Assembly (NCBI RefSeq): GCF_022267535.1
Contig: NZ_JAHNZV010000022.1
Coordinates: 1 to 37,961, forward strand
DNA: 37,961 nucleotides
Direction: 5' to 3'
DNA from: Psychromonas antarctica
Lineage (GTDB): Bacteria > Pseudomonadota > Gammaproteobacteria > Enterobacterales > Psychromonadaceae
In this document: positions 1 through 8,002 of the stretch, piece after piece
Position numbering within the stretch: position 1 is the first letter of the stretch
Layout: every line of letters starts with the position of its first letter
Translations under genes and position numbers: made by a program
The notes under the pieces: model-generated
Database searches by the model: none
Told to the model about the DNA's origin: nothing
The model's input: the letters and a program-made list of their open reading frames with translations, nothing else

Positions 1-144
1 GTTGTGTACTTCTAACTTCCTATGGCTTCCTTCAGACCCCACCGTTAGCCAGTGACGCCCTTGCCATTCGGATTATCTTCCCCTCAATCAGGGTGATCTC
101 ACTCTCTTGCAAGTGAGCGGGTTTGCCTGCTTTGCTGGGCAAAC
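1..144 (-). mobile_element. Probable 5' end of a group II intron, cut by the window edge
   Basis: Read on the minus strand, this segment starts with GTTTGCCC at base 144, forms a GTTTGCC/GGCAAAC stem straight away, and continues with GGCAAGGGCGTCACTGGC and GGTCTGAAGGAAGCC. These resemble the conserved domain I start of bacterial group II introns; I recognise the pattern from memory and have not aligned it. The 5' boundary is placed where DUF938 homology stops, after a TTT codon in the host gene. The intron lies in the sense orientation of the interrupted gene, so RNA splicing could in principle restore it. The reverse transcriptase and the 3' end would lie left of the window. The usual 5' motif is GTGYG; here it is GTTTG, which is a deviation. 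An unrelated insertion element is the alternative. Confidence 0.58.
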
Positions 145-279
145 AAAAAAAGCAGCATGCTGCCCCGTTCCACTGCCGATCTCCAGCACATGGGATATGT
201 CCTTAAGCTGTGCGGCTAAAACAGTATAAATTGGATTTTTATTGTTTTCACAGGCCTGTGAAAAAGTCTGTATTTGCAT
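145..279 (-). pseudogene. DUF938 SAM-dependent methyltransferase, N-terminal exon or fragment (interrupted)
   Basis: The first 45 codons read MQIQTFSQACENNKNPI followed by HVLEIGSGTGQHAAFF, which matches the start of DUF938 class I methyltransferases, including the glycine-rich SAM motif (EIGSGTGQ). After the second Phe the reading frame runs into the adjacent intron-like sequence and stops within 18 codons, whereas family members are about 200 residues long. The ATG at 277-279 follows GAAGG at good spacing, so the start looks intact. The interruption falls inside the cofactor-binding fold, so an unspliced product would be inactive. If the neighbouring element is a functional group II intron, this is an exon rather than a dead gene. 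Substrate unknown. Confidence 0.7.
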
Positions 280-586
280 AATTAATTACCTTCAGTACAG
301 CTTTGCTCGAAGCCACATTATCCGACTTATAGCACCGCTTTAATCAGTTCAAAGTTCTCTGCACTTCCCGTTTCCAACCAAGTAATATCTTTCCAACCAC
401 GTAACCCCCAATCCTTTTAATAGAAAGCATTGCCGCAGGCAAATGACTGGCTCGACTTATAGCACTGCTTTAATCAGTTCAAAGTTCTCTGCACTTCCCG
501 TTTCCAACCAAGTAATATCTTTCCAACCACGTAACCCCCAATCCTTTTAATAGAAAGCATTGCCGCAGGCAAATGACTGGCTCGAC
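280..586. other. Intergenic region dominated by miaA-end duplications
   Basis: No intact gene lies between the DUF938 start and the miaA stop. Bases 323-582 are two 130-bp tandem units carrying copies of the last 26 miaA codons, described separately. The remaining bases, 280-322, hold the ribosome binding site of the DUF938 gene and nothing else recognisable. hfq, the usual neighbour downstream of miaA, is absent. Confidence 0.8.
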
Positions 587-666
587 TTATAGCACTGCTT
601 TAATCAGTTCAAAGTTCTCTGCACTTCCCGTTTCCAACCAAGTAATATCTTTCCAACCACGTAACC
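323..666 (-). repeat. 130-bp tandem repeat (2.65 copies) made from the 3' end of miaA
   Basis: Units start at 323, 453 and 583 with a period of exactly 130 bp. Each carries the same 84 bp (last 26 miaA codons, the TAA stop and 4 bp beyond), and the first two end in an identical 46-bp tail that the genuine gene replaces with upstream coding sequence at 667. I found one difference between copies: C at 336 in the leftmost copy, T at 466 and 596, silent in the coding frame. The near-identity points to a recent tandem duplication. The breakpoint shows short microhomology (GGTTACG, minus strand). The extra copies contain stop codons and no start, so they should not be translated. Confidence 0.9.
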
Positions 667-1504
667 AGGTCATTTGCCTTTTAGCTAATTGCCGAGTTGC
701 CACTATTCCGCGAAACACCATTTCATCATAATCCATGGTGCCTTGTAAATATTCCCACATTTGCCGATAACCGACACAGCGCATTGATGGTAAATTAAGG
801 TGTAGATCACCTCTATTATATAAAGCTTGCACTTCTTGTTCAAAACCGGCCTCTAACATTAAACGAAAACGCAGCTCGATGCGCGCATGCAATGCCGCTT
901 TGTCACTCGGCGCAATCGCAAACTGCTTAATAGTGTAAGGGATAGGATCACTTTTAATCTGCGTTAGCGCCGTTAAACTTTTGCCAGATATCCGATACAC
1001 CTCGATAGCTCGTGATAAACGCTGAGGATCGTTAACATGGATACGCGCCGCAGAAACTGGATCTATCTCTTTCAATAAATCATGGAGCGCTTGCCAGCCG
1101 TTCAGTTCAGCCTGTTTTTCAATAGCCGCTCGAATAACCGGATCGGCACTCGGCAGTGGCGACAAACCATCCACTAAAGCTTTGTAATAAAGCATCGTGC
1201 CACCCACCAGCAGCGGCGTATTACCACGGGCGGTGATCTCTTTCATCAAACGCAGCGCATCGTTGCGAAAATCACCAGCCGAGTAAGATTCAAGGGGATC
1301 AATAATATCCACCAGTGCATGTGGGACTTTTTGCAGTTCTTGCTTGTCCGGTTTGGCGCTACCGATATCCATGCTCTTATAAATAAGTGCAGAATCGACA
1401 CTGATAATTTCACAATGGCATTGCTGTGCTAGTTTGATCGCTAAATCGGTTTTCCCTGAAGCCGTTGGCCCCATTAAAAATAGCGCGGTTGGGTAGTTAC
1501 TCAT
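587..1504 (-). CDS. miaA: tRNA dimethylallyltransferase MiaA
   Basis: Transfers the dimethylallyl group of DMAPP to N6 of A37 in tRNAs reading UNN codons, the first step toward ms2i6A. The 305-residue length is normal. A P-loop GPTASGKT sits at residues 12-19, followed by the family motif [16 protein letters not shown] and the C-terminal [11 protein letters not shown] and [16 protein letters not shown] blocks. The ATG at 1504 overlaps the mutL stop by 8 bp, so the two are translationally coupled in one transcript. The last 26 codons are duplicated twice downstream, but this copy is full length. The usual downstream partner hfq is missing here. Confidence 0.97.
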   Translation of the reverse strand: MSNYPTALFLMGPTASGKTDLAIKLAQQCHCEIISVDSALIYKSMDIGSAKPDKQELQKVPHALVDIIDPLESYSAGDFRNDALRLMKEITARGNTPLLVGGTMLYYKALVDGLSPLPSADPVIRAAIEKQAELNGWQALHDLLKEIDPVSAARIHVNDPQRLSRAIEVYRISGKSLTALTQIKSDPIPYTIKQFAIAPSDKAALHARIELRFRLMLEAGFEQEVQALYNRGDLHLNLPSMRCVGYRQMWEYLQGTMDYDEMVFRGIVATRQLAKRQMTWLRGWKDITWLETGSAENFELIKAVL

Positions 1505-3350
1505 CTGAAAAACCTTGCAGTAATAACGTTAAATCAGGATCATTAAAGAGAAATTCCTGCTGATTTTTTAAATCGTCGGGGAATAAATTAACGAATAAAT
1601 CTAACAATAATGAAGCATTTTGCAGCGTCCAGTGTTTTTTATCAACGACCGTTTGCTTTGATGTCTTCACTAAAAACGCACAAAAATCGTTTACTTGGGG
1701 CCCACTCATGTTTTTGTCCACTGCACCCAGATAAGCTAATAATATAGGTAGAATTTTAGCAACAGGCATTTGTCGCAATATTGCCGGCACTTTACTAATA
1801 ATCAGCTTGTTAGCTTGTATTTTAAAGGCAAAACCTAAACGCTCAAAAAGTTGCTGGAAATCTGAGCTGATTTGTAATAGATCTGCTGTTAGTTGAATGC
1901 GCACCGGCAATAAGAGCGGTTGCGCTATTACCTCGCCATTTGACCAAGCACTAAACAGTTGAGTCTGCTTAACCACGGCGTCCGCTCTATTTAATGATAA
2001 GACCAATAAAGGTGAAGTGCCGTTAAGCAACTGTTGCTCGGGATTGAGCTTAAGCAGTCCATAGTCATCCGCAATTAAGCTAACAAACGTTCCTAATGCA
2101 GCGTGGTCCTTGTGCTTATGTTCTGACTCGAATATCGGCTGATGGGCTTCGCGCACAAAGTCACAGTAAGCATCAATTTGTGCAGGATCTAGGTTAGTTT
2201 TGGCATAATTGCCATAGCTGGCGGAGCCATTGGAGAATAGGGGCTCTTTAGAGTAACGAGCCTCAGATGCACTGCCGTTCTGTTGCAGCGGTAAATAATC
2301 GTGCTCGGTTTTTTTGCCCGCTGCTGGCCTTAATGGGACATTTTCACTGGAAGCGGATTGGCTAAGTGTTTCACTCAAGGTACTGACAATAAAATCATGT
2401 ACCCAACGAGCTTGATGAAAGCGTACTTCATGTTTAGAGGGATGCACATTAACATCCACTTGCGCTGGTTCACAGCGTATATAAATAACGTAAGCGGGGA
2501 ATTTCCCCTCAGGCAATGAATAAGCGTAAACTTGCCGTATCGCATGATTAATTAATTTATCGCGAATTACCCGCCCATTGATATAACAGTATTGCACATC
2601 AGCTAATGAACGAGCTGAAATACTATCGCATATCCACCCCGATATGTGCAGGTCATTGTCACTATTTTGAAAATGTAACGCGCCTTTTACGAAACTATCA
2701 CTACAGATAGCGGCAAGCCGTTTTTCCTTCTGTATCTGAGTTTGCGCCGCACGGTATTGGCGAATAATTTTGCCGTTATGCTTTAAAACAAAAGTGATTT
2801 CAAAACGACTTAATGCGATACGCCGCACAAGTTCATCTATATGTTGAAATTCGGTTTTCTCTGTTTTCAGGAAGCGCCGCCGTGCGGGGGTATTAAAAAA
2901 AAGATCTAACACTTCCACCGTCGTGCCTTGCGGATGGGCGGCAGGTTGGATCTGCACCTGCATATCACGCCCTTCGGCAATCGCTTGCCAAGCTTGCTCT
3001 TGAGTAGCTGGTTTGGAGGTGAACGTTAGACGAGAAACAGAGCTGACACTCGCGAGCGCCTCTCCGCGAAACCCCAAACTAACAATAGCTTCTAAATCAT
3101 CTAAATTACTTATTTTACTGGTGGCATGGCGACTTAATGCTAAAGTAAGCTGGTCTTTGCAAACCCCGTTACCGTTATCCTTAATGCGGATGCATTTTGC
3201 CCCCCCTTTATCGATATCTATCTCTATCTGTGTAGCATCCGCATCTAAGCTGTTTTCAATCAACTCCTTAACAACTGATGCAGGACGTTCAACCACCTCA
3301 CCAGCGGCGATTTGGTTGGCCAGTCGTGCAGGTAAAATTTGAATAGGCAT
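1497..3350 (-). CDS. mutL: DNA mismatch repair protein MutL
   Basis: The molecular matchmaker linking MutS mismatch recognition to MutH nicking and UvrD. The 617-residue protein has a GHKL ATPase domain in the first ~330 residues, with the ATP-binding E29 and N33 in [13 protein letters not shown], the DNGNGV motif, RHATSKI and [12 protein letters not shown] low-complexity linker (about 335-410) leads to a C-terminal dimerisation domain. The metal-binding DQHA(X)2E(X)4E endonuclease motif of non-enteric MutLs is not present, as expected for MutH-type gammaproteobacteria. It lies 24 bp downstream of amiB and overlaps miaA, the order seen in E. coli. Confidence 0.97.
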   Translation of the reverse strand: MPIQILPARLANQIAAGEVVERPASVVKELIENSLDADATQIEIDIDKGGAKCIRIKDNGNGVCKDQLTLALSRHATSKISNLDDLEAIVSLGFRGEALASVSSVSRLTFTSKPATQEQAWQAIAEGRDMQVQIQPAAHPQGTTVEVLDLFFNTPARRRFLKTEKTEFQHIDELVRRIALSRFEITFVLKHNGKIIRQYRAAQTQIQKEKRLAAICSDSFVKGALHFQNSDNDLHISGWICDSISARSLADVQYCYINGRVIRDKLINHAIRQVYAYSLPEGKFPAYVIYIRCEPAQVDVNVHPSKHEVRFHQARWVHDFIVSTLSETLSQSASSENVPLRPAAGKKTEHDYLPLQQNGSASEARYSKEPLFSNGSASYGNYAKTNLDPAQIDAYCDFVREAHQPIFESEHKHKDHAALGTFVSLIADDYGLLKLNPEQQLLNGTSPLLVLSLNRADAVVKQTQLFSAWSNGEVIAQPLLLPVRIQLTADLLQISSDFQQLFERLGFAFKIQANKLIISKVPAILRQMPVAKILPILLAYLGAVDKNMSGPQVNDFCAFLVKTSKQTVVDKKHWTLQNASLLLDLFVNLFPDDLKNQQEFLFNDPDLTLLLQGFSDE

Positions 3351-3374
3351 AAATACAGATAATCCAGAAAAAAG

Positions 3375-6023
3375 TTAAGTAACGGGGATAGTTAATACTT
3401 GCCCAATCAATAATGAATTTGAGCGTAATTGATTAAATGATTTTAGCAGATCCGTCGTCGTACCATAACGATTGGCGATCACTGAAAGTGACTCCCCACT
3501 GCGCACTTTATGTTTGGTTAATTGCCCCATAGAAGTTGGGATTTTTATTTTTTGTCCGACTAACAGTGTGCTAGACCTCATTTTATTATATCTTTTTAAG
3601 TCAGAAGTCGTCGTACCGTAATAACTGGCAATCACAGAGAGTGATTCGCCACTTTTCACTTTATGTACTGTTGGATCTGCTTTTTGCACATGAGCTGGAC
3701 TGATATAACCTGCACGAGGGATGTTGATTCGCTGGCCAATAAGCAGAGAAGTCGTTCGCAACTGATTATGTTCTCTTAAGTTCTCTGTCGTTGTGCCGTA
3801 ATGGCTAGCAATCACAGATAATGACTCACCACTTTTAACTCGGTGTACAGAAGCGGGTCTAGTTAATATGCGATTCTCTTTAGCTGCTGCGCGGGCAATA
3901 TTATCACCTGGAATATTAATTTCCTGACCGATCGCCAAGACACTTGAACGCAGATTATTATAACGTTTCAATGCGCTTGTGGTGGTATCGTATTTGGCGG
4001 CAATCACAGACAGTGACTCACCGCTTTTTACCTGATGCACGACTGGTTTAGCAATAATAGCTGGCGCTTGAGAAAGCGCTGCGATATCAATTGCCCCTCC
4101 GGGAATATTAATAGTCTGCCCAATCGCCAAGGAGGTTGAACGCAGATTATTATAACGTTTCAATGCGCTTGTGGTGGTATCGTATTTGCTCGCAATCACA
4201 GACAGTGACTCACCGCTTTTTACCTGATGCACTACGGGTTTAGCAATAATAGCTGGTGCTTGAGAAAGCGCTGCGATATCAATTCCCCCTCCGGGAATAT
4301 TAATAGTCTGCCCAATCGCCAAGGAGGTTGAACGCAGATTATTATAACGTTTCAATGCGCTTGTGGTGGTATCGTATTTGCCGGCAATCACAGACAATGA
4401 CTCACCGCGTTTAACCTTATGTACAACCGGCAGTTTAGTGATCACAATATCGGATTTCGGCGCGGGTGCAACAGCAACATAATCACCTGGGATTTTTATT
4501 TTCTGGCCAATCGCCAAAGAGGTTGAACGCAGGTGATTATATTTCTGTAATGTACTGCTGCTCATGCCGTAGTTAGCGGCAATCACAGACAATGACTCGC
4601 CGCGTTTAACCTTATGAATACGCATTTTTTGTTGTCTGGTGGTGACTAAGCGCACTGGATCTTGTTTTACCACTAACTGATAGTTAGGTGGGATTTTTAT
4701 TACCTGGCCAACACGTAATGCGGTCGATTTTAAATCGTTATAGCCGCGCAATTCATTGGCCGTGACGCTATAACGCGTCGCTAACAAGGATAATGACTCA
4801 CCGCTACGCACGGTATGCTTGATGGCACGTTTTTTCTGCGCAAACAACGTATGTTGTGGTGGTGCTTCTGTAAAATGCTTATAAATACCATTAAACACTG
4901 CATTAGCAATTTTATTTTGATGGCTAGATTTATTTAATAACCTTTCCTCTGCGCGGTTAGTAATAAAACCAGCTTCCACTAAAATAGAAGGAATATCGGG
5001 TGATTTTAAGACGGCTAAACTAGCATGGACAGGTTTTTTCTTATGCAGTTTGGTCACTTGTTTTAATTCATTAACCACCAAGTCCCCCACGTGATAGCCG
5101 ACATCCATGGCATTCCCCATAGACATATCTAAAAACATTTCGGTCAAAAATGGCACACTACTTGAGCCTTGAATCAGATCTCCAGCACCACCCAGCAGTT
5201 CTGAATGCGCTTCATTTTTTTCCATCCAGCGCCCCAATTCAGTGGTGGCGCGGCGGTTAGATAAAACCCAGACTGATGCCCCATCAGGCCGACTTGAAGT
5301 GAAACCATCAGCATGGATAGAGACTAAAAAATCAGCTTTACCTTTGCGCGCAATGACAGAGCGTTTATTTAAATTAACAAAATAATCACCGGTGCGAATT
5401 AAGAAAGCACTCATCCCTTTTTGGCGATTAATAATCGCCTGCAAACGCTTGGAAATTTCCAAGGTTACGTTTTTCTCATAAGTGTACTTACCTATTGCAC
5501 CGGGGTCTTCGCCACCGTGTCCGGCATCAATAGCGATAATGATATCCCGCCCGACTAGGGTGGAAGGCTTGATCGGCTTAACAACCGGAATAGTGGCTAA
5601 TTGCTGATGCGGTAAATCGACCACTAAGCGATGGCCATAGGGCGCGGCAGGGGGCAATGTAAATACTTTCGCTTTACTGGCTTGATTTAAATCGATCACT
5701 AAGCGATAAGTGCCTTTTTGACCACTGGCGCTTTCGCGCAAGTTATTAACCAGCGGACCATCATTAACCAAAGTCTTTAAATTAAACTTGCTGAGCGTTG
5801 ATTGAAGATCGATAACGACGCGATCTGGATGAGTTAAATAATGGAGTTCATAATCGGGTTTATTAGAAAGATCTAACACAACACGCGTACTATCTGGCGA
5901 TGGCCAGGTTCTTACCGCTTTCAATTGATTAGCTTGCGCCGCACAACTAAGCGACAACAAGCCAAGCGAACACCAAACAAGTAAAGAAAAGGTGCGGATA
6001 ATAAAATCGATTATTAATTTCAT
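3375..6023 (-). CDS. amiB: N-acetylmuramoyl-L-alanine amidase AmiB with eight LysM repeats
   Basis: A periplasmic zinc amidase that cleaves septal peptidoglycan during cell separation. A signal peptide ends at AQA (residue 31). An AMIN domain (about 35-140) follows, then an Amidase_3 domain (about 160-385) with the zinc and catalytic residues visible in DAGHGGEDPGA, YEKNVTLE, VSIHADG and LVEAGFITN. The rest, from about residue 400 to the end, is eight LysM modules of the pattern H-V-(K/R)-x-GESLSVIA...Y...IGQ-x-I-x-IP. At 882 residues it is about twice the length of E. coli AmiB (about 445, no LysM). Modules 3-5 are almost identical in DNA, implying recent duplication. It overlaps tsaE by 4 bp (ATGA type). 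Confidence 0.95.
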   Translation of the reverse strand: MKLIIDFIIRTFSLLVWCSLGLLSLSCAAQANQLKAVRTWPSPDSTRVVLDLSNKPDYELHYLTHPDRVVIDLQSTLSKFNLKTLVNDGPLVNNLRESASGQKGTYRLVIDLNQASKAKVFTLPPAAPYGHRLVVDLPHQQLATIPVVKPIKPSTLVGRDIIIAIDAGHGGEDPGAIGKYTYEKNVTLEISKRLQAIINRQKGMSAFLIRTGDYFVNLNKRSVIARKGKADFLVSIHADGFTSSRPDGASVWVLSNRRATTELGRWMEKNEAHSELLGGAGDLIQGSSSVPFLTEMFLDMSMGNAMDVGYHVGDLVVNELKQVTKLHKKKPVHASLAVLKSPDIPSILVEAGFITNRAEERLLNKSSHQNKIANAVFNGIYKHFTEAPPQHTLFAQKKRAIKHTVRSGESLSLLATRYSVTANELRGYNDLKSTALRVGQVIKIPPNYQLVVKQDPVRLVTTRQQKMRIHKVKRGESLSVIAANYGMSSSTLQKYNHLRSTSLAIGQKIKIPGDYVAVAPAPKSDIVITKLPVVHKVKRGESLSVIAGKYDTTTSALKRYNNLRSTSLAIGQTINIPGGGIDIAALSQAPAIIAKPVVHQVKSGESLSVIASKYDTTTSALKRYNNLRSTSLAIGQTINIPGGAIDIAALSQAPAIIAKPVVHQVKSGESLSVIAAKYDTTTSALKRYNNLRSSVLAIGQEINIPGDNIARAAAKENRILTRPASVHRVKSGESLSVIASHYGTTTENLREHNQLRTTSLLIGQRINIPRAGYISPAHVQKADPTVHKVKSGESLSVIASYYGTTTSDLKRYNKMRSSTLLVGQKIKIPTSMGQLTKHKVRSGESLSVIANRYGTTTDLLKSFNQLRSNSLLIGQVLTIPVT
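3890..4440 (-). repeat. Tandem 192-bp repeats encoding LysM modules 3-5 of AmiB
   Basis: The same stretch, coding for IDIAALSQAPAIIAKPVV plus a LysM module, recurs with a 192-bp (64-codon) period; for example GCGATATCAATT occurs at 4081 and 4273. Differences are a handful of bases. The period is a multiple of three, so gain or loss of a unit keeps the frame. Repeat number is likely to vary among strains and to be miscounted by short-read assemblies. Confidence 0.85.
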
Positions 6024-6478
6024 AATTTACTCAAAACGCGTAAACCTATCTCTGTATTTGCCCGCAGCTCAACTGTGCGTTGCTCACCGACATAAGAAAG
6101 TGTTAAATCAATATCCGCTTGTGGTAAAACCCCTTCACCACGCTCAGGCCATTCGACTAAGCAATGGCTGGTGTGAGTGAAATAATCACGGATTCCCATA
6201 AATTCAAGTTCTTCCGGATCGCCTAAACGGTACAAATCAAAATGATAAACTTGCCAATCCGCTAGTTCGTAAGGTTCAACCAGCGTATAAGTGGGGCTTT
6301 TAACCTTACCAACATGCCCTAGGGCCTGTATAAATCCACGTGTTAAGGTGGTTTTCCCCGCGCCTAATTCACCATGTAGATAGATACAGACTGGCTCATC
6401 ACAAGCCGCACTTAATCGTCCGCCAAAAGCAACCGTCTGTTTGGCATCGGCCAATTTTTCTTTAAACAAATTCAACAT
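6020..6478 (-). CDS. tsaE: tRNA threonylcarbamoyladenosine biosynthesis ATPase TsaE
   Basis: An ATPase that partners TsaB and TsaD in making t6A37 of ANN-decoding tRNAs. It is a single small P-loop domain of 152 residues, normal for the YjeE family, with Walker A GELGAGKT at 36-43, switch-like KSPTYTLVEPYE, and HFDLYRLGDPEELEFMG followed by VEWPERG. The start overlaps the end of nnr by 7 bp and the stop overlaps amiB by 4 bp, so it sits in the middle of a tightly coupled transcript, the same order as in E. coli. Confidence 0.96.
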   Translation of the reverse strand: MLNLFKEKLADAKQTVAFGGRLSAACDEPVCIYLHGELGAGKTTLTRGFIQALGHVGKVKSPTYTLVEPYELADWQVYHFDLYRLGDPEELEFMGIRDYFTHTSHCLVEWPERGEGVLPQADIDLTLSYVGEQRTVELRANTEIGLRVLSKL

Positions 6479-7980
6479 GATGGATTAACTAATTTCCTGA
6501 TATAAGGGAAAAGATCACTGGCCAATAAACCGCGCTCTTCTTGCCCTGCGGCTAAATCGCCTGCAAGACCATGGATGCATACTGCAAACGTTGCCGCTTG
6601 CTGTAAATTTAACCCCTGAGCTAATAAACCACCTATAATACCAGAAAGCACATCCCCCATGCCACCACTTGCCATCCCCGGATTGCCAACATTAGCGAGA
6701 TAGATTTGTCGGCCGTCACAAATTAACGTCCCCGCCCCTTTTAAAATCACCACGCCACCAAACCGCTGTTGCAAATTTCGCACCGCAGTAAAACGATTTT
6801 CTTCGACTTGTTCAACAGAGCAGCCCAGTAGCTTAGATGCTTCACCTGGGTGTGGCGTTAAAATCCAGTTTTTTTTACAATGGGGATTATCTGCCAGAAG
6901 CGTTAACCCATCGGCATCAATAACAGTCGCTAAATCACTGCCTAATATTAAATCGAAAAGAAATTTTGCCCAATCATCTTGTCCTAACCCGGGGCCAATG
7001 ACTAAATTAGTTGCCCAATTATATAATACACGGTTGTCTTTTTTTTGCAGATCAAAGGCATTTACCATTAATTCAGGGCATCCAGCGAGCAGGGCAAAAC
7101 GACTTTCTTCTCGGGTTAATATTTTTACCAATCCAGATCCCGTACGCAACGCCGCTTCCCCAGCAAGACGCACCGCACCAGTCATGCCTAAATTGCCGCC
7201 AATGATTAAGGTTTTACCAAAAGAGCCTTTATGGCTACAGCGATTGCGCGGGGTTAATAGATACGCCAAGTCGCTATAACTTATTCGCGTAACGCGACTT
7301 GTCGATAAAGCAGTAAACTGCTCCTCGATACCCAAGCCTGAAAAATAGATCTGCCCACAATAATCGCAGCCGCGGCCAGTAAAAAGTCCCTGTTTTAAAC
7401 CAACAAAGCAAACAGTGACATCCGCCTTAACGACTACATTGCTCACGGCTCCTGTATCTGCATTGAGACCAGAAGGAATATCAATACTCAGTACGCGTTT
7501 AGCGCTTTGATTGATTTTATTAATCAAAGACTGATATTCAGGACTAACATTGCCCGATAAACCGGTACCCAGTAAGGCATCTATAATGACATCTGCACGT
7601 GTAAAATCGGCTTGCTCAATTCCCTCAATCACCCCGTGCTGTTTTTCCCATGCGCGACTCGCCTGCGCAGCATTCCCGGTTAACGCTGTCGAATGGCCCA
7701 TTTGACAAAGCTGTACAGATAGCCCGGCTTCTTTAGCCATTGTCGCAAAGATATAACCATCACCGCCATTATTGCCTTTTCCGACTAAAACTAATAACTG
7801 TTTGGCATCACTAAAATGGTTCTTAAAAACGCCATAACAAGCCTCTCCGGCTCGCGTCATTAATTCATATAAAGTAGTGCTAGCCAATACAGCTGCTTGT
7901 CCTTCAAAATCTTTGATCTGCTGACCACAATATAAAGAGTGTGGTAAACTGTTGTTGGTTTTTATCTGTTTAGAAAGCAT
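6472..7980 (-). CDS. nnr: Bifunctional NAD(P)HX epimerase / ADP-dependent dehydratase
   Basis: Repairs hydrated NAD(P)H. The N-terminal YjeF_N half epimerises R- to S-NAD(P)HX (GKGNNGGDGYIFA, DALLGTGLSG, IDIPSGLNADTG). The C-terminal ribokinase-like half dehydrates the S form using ADP (GSFGKTLIIGG, ILTPHPGEASKLL, GNPGMASGGMGDVLSG). The open frame extends to 8109, but I chose ATG 7978-7980 (502 residues) because AGGAT lies just upstream on the minus strand, the family starts near this point, and the extension would overlap queG with a hydrophobic stretch foreign to the family. It heads the leftward nnr-tsaE-amiB-mutL-miaA transcript. Confidence 0.94.
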   Translation of the reverse strand: MLSKQIKTNNSLPHSLYCGQQIKDFEGQAAVLASTTLYELMTRAGEACYGVFKNHFSDAKQLLVLVGKGNNGGDGYIFATMAKEAGLSVQLCQMGHSTALTGNAAQASRAWEKQHGVIEGIEQADFTRADVIIDALLGTGLSGNVSPEYQSLINKINQSAKRVLSIDIPSGLNADTGAVSNVVVKADVTVCFVGLKQGLFTGRGCDYCGQIYFSGLGIEEQFTALSTSRVTRISYSDLAYLLTPRNRCSHKGSFGKTLIIGGNLGMTGAVRLAGEAALRTGSGLVKILTREESRFALLAGCPELMVNAFDLQKKDNRVLYNWATNLVIGPGLGQDDWAKFLFDLILGSDLATVIDADGLTLLADNPHCKKNWILTPHPGEASKLLGCSVEQVEENRFTAVRNLQQRFGGVVILKGAGTLICDGRQIYLANVGNPGMASGGMGDVLSGIIGGLLAQGLNLQQAATFAVCIHGLAGDLAAGQEERGLLASDLFPYIRKLVNPSC

Positions 7981-8002
7981 AAATATCCTATTGAGAGTAA
8001 AA

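Noticed and set aside
3890-4440. Regular repeats that might suggest a CRISPR array
   Set aside because: They are in-frame coding repeats of LysM modules, 192 bp long with no unique spacers.
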